From assembly GCA_963677755.1 (NCBI GenBank), contig OY782506.1, forward strand, positions 868,001 through 932,000: 64,000 bases of DNA, written 5' to 3'. The position numbers and the translations under genes are program-made. The stretch is from JAIOSF01 sp963677755 (GTDB lineage Bacteria; Campylobacterota; Campylobacteria; Campylobacterales; Arcobacteraceae). The notes beneath the pieces are model-generated. The model worked only from the letters and a program-made list of their open reading frames with translations, was not told the DNA's origin and ran no database searches. This document shows positions 63,768 to 64,000 of the stretch, one piece after another. Each line of letters begins with the position of its first letter. The first letter of the stretch is position 1.

Positions 63768-64000
63768 TTATTTAAATATTGATAAAAGTACACCAGCAGC
63801 AACGGCAGAACCAATTACCCCTGCAACATTTGGACCCATAGCATGCATCAATAATATATTTGATTTATCATACTCTTGTCCTACTTTACTTACAACTCTA
63901 GCTGCCATTGGAACAGCACTAACTCCAGCTGCACCAATTAATGGATTTATTTGTGAATCTTTTGAACTAAATTTATTCATAATTTTTGCCATAATAACAC
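63768..64000 (-). CDS. Oxaloacetate decarboxylase beta subunit-like Na+ pump (C-terminal end only)
   Basis: The last 77 codons of a gene that runs off the right edge of the window. QINPLIGAAGVSAVPMAARV, ILLMHAMGPNVAGVIGSAVA and the ending VLLSIFK are the C-terminus of the OadB/GcdB/MmdB family, the membrane part of Na+-pumping decarboxylases. With pckA just downstream, an oxaloacetate decarboxylase is the likeliest form. The N-terminus is missing. Confidence 0.85.
   Translation of the reverse strand, partial: VIMAKIMNKFSSKDSQINPLIGAAGVSAVPMAARVVSKVGQEYDKSNILLMHAMGPNVAGVIGSAVAAGVLLSIFK

Noticed and set aside
1..64000. CRISPR arrays, insertion sequences and rRNA genes
   Set aside because: I saw no regularly spaced repeats, no transposase and no rRNA-like sequence in the window.

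Overview
The window is AT-rich, gene-dense bacterial DNA that looks like a chromosome of the Campylobacterota, most likely the Arcobacter group. Signs of this are the many histidine kinases with an AHQWRQPL-type H-box next to Cache sensor domains, the carboxyspermidine route to spermidine (a dehydrogenase at 30.3 kb and nspC at 58 kb), HrcA-type CIRCE operators and a dctPQM TRAP system. The assignment rests on gene content and family recognition only; no database search was possible.

Layout. 0-3 kb: a cut PhnD-like lipoprotein and a Cache/HD-GYP protein. 3-7.7 kb: a CIRCE-controlled small heat-shock protein, selO, two small secreted proteins, a SixA-like phosphatase and a Pmp3-like peptide. 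7.8-17 kb: a sensor kinase, then recQ overlapping a complete hoxEFUYHW operon for a bidirectional NAD-linked [NiFe] hydrogenase, then HU with a strong terminator. 17.4-20.2 kb: a permease / 29-aa peptide / CcdA / thioredoxin operon behind an ArsR-type operator, plus another secreted thioredoxin. 20.3-30.2 kb: signalling proteins, dctPQM and its probable two-component regulators. 30.3-35 kb: carboxyspermidine dehydrogenase, an MFS transporter, htpX with its own CIRCE, and a Y-family polymerase with an insertion. 35-41.3 kb: a cluster of five two-component genes.

41.3-51.4 kb is a genomic island. A 21-bp direct repeat of the 3' end of a tRNA-Glu gene (41317-41337 and 51343-51363, one mismatch) bounds it, and the intact tRNA lies at the right edge. 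Short repeats containing GTACCGC occur at both ends, and no integrase is left between them. The island carries one co-directional run: sbcD, sbcC, a 104-aa protein, a AAA_13-type ATPase with a PrrC/RloC-like Arg/Glu/His arrangement, a 75-aa KTSC-like protein and a 582-aa protein with a possible nuclease signature. It ends in a decayed DUF2779/RecB-like nuclease gene. I regard the 46.0-50.7 kb part as the best candidate for an undescribed (anti-phage) system.

51.5-64 kb is core genome: an FkbM-type methyltransferase, trpA, panB, a diguanylate cyclase with a periplasmic CxxCH haem motif, ruvB overlapping a REC-PAS gene, nspC, a 65-aa Cys-motif protein, fbp, mobB, a radical SAM protein, pckA and the end of an oadB-like gene. 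fbp, pckA and oadB suggest gluconeogenic growth on organic acids, which fits the dctPQM uptake system.
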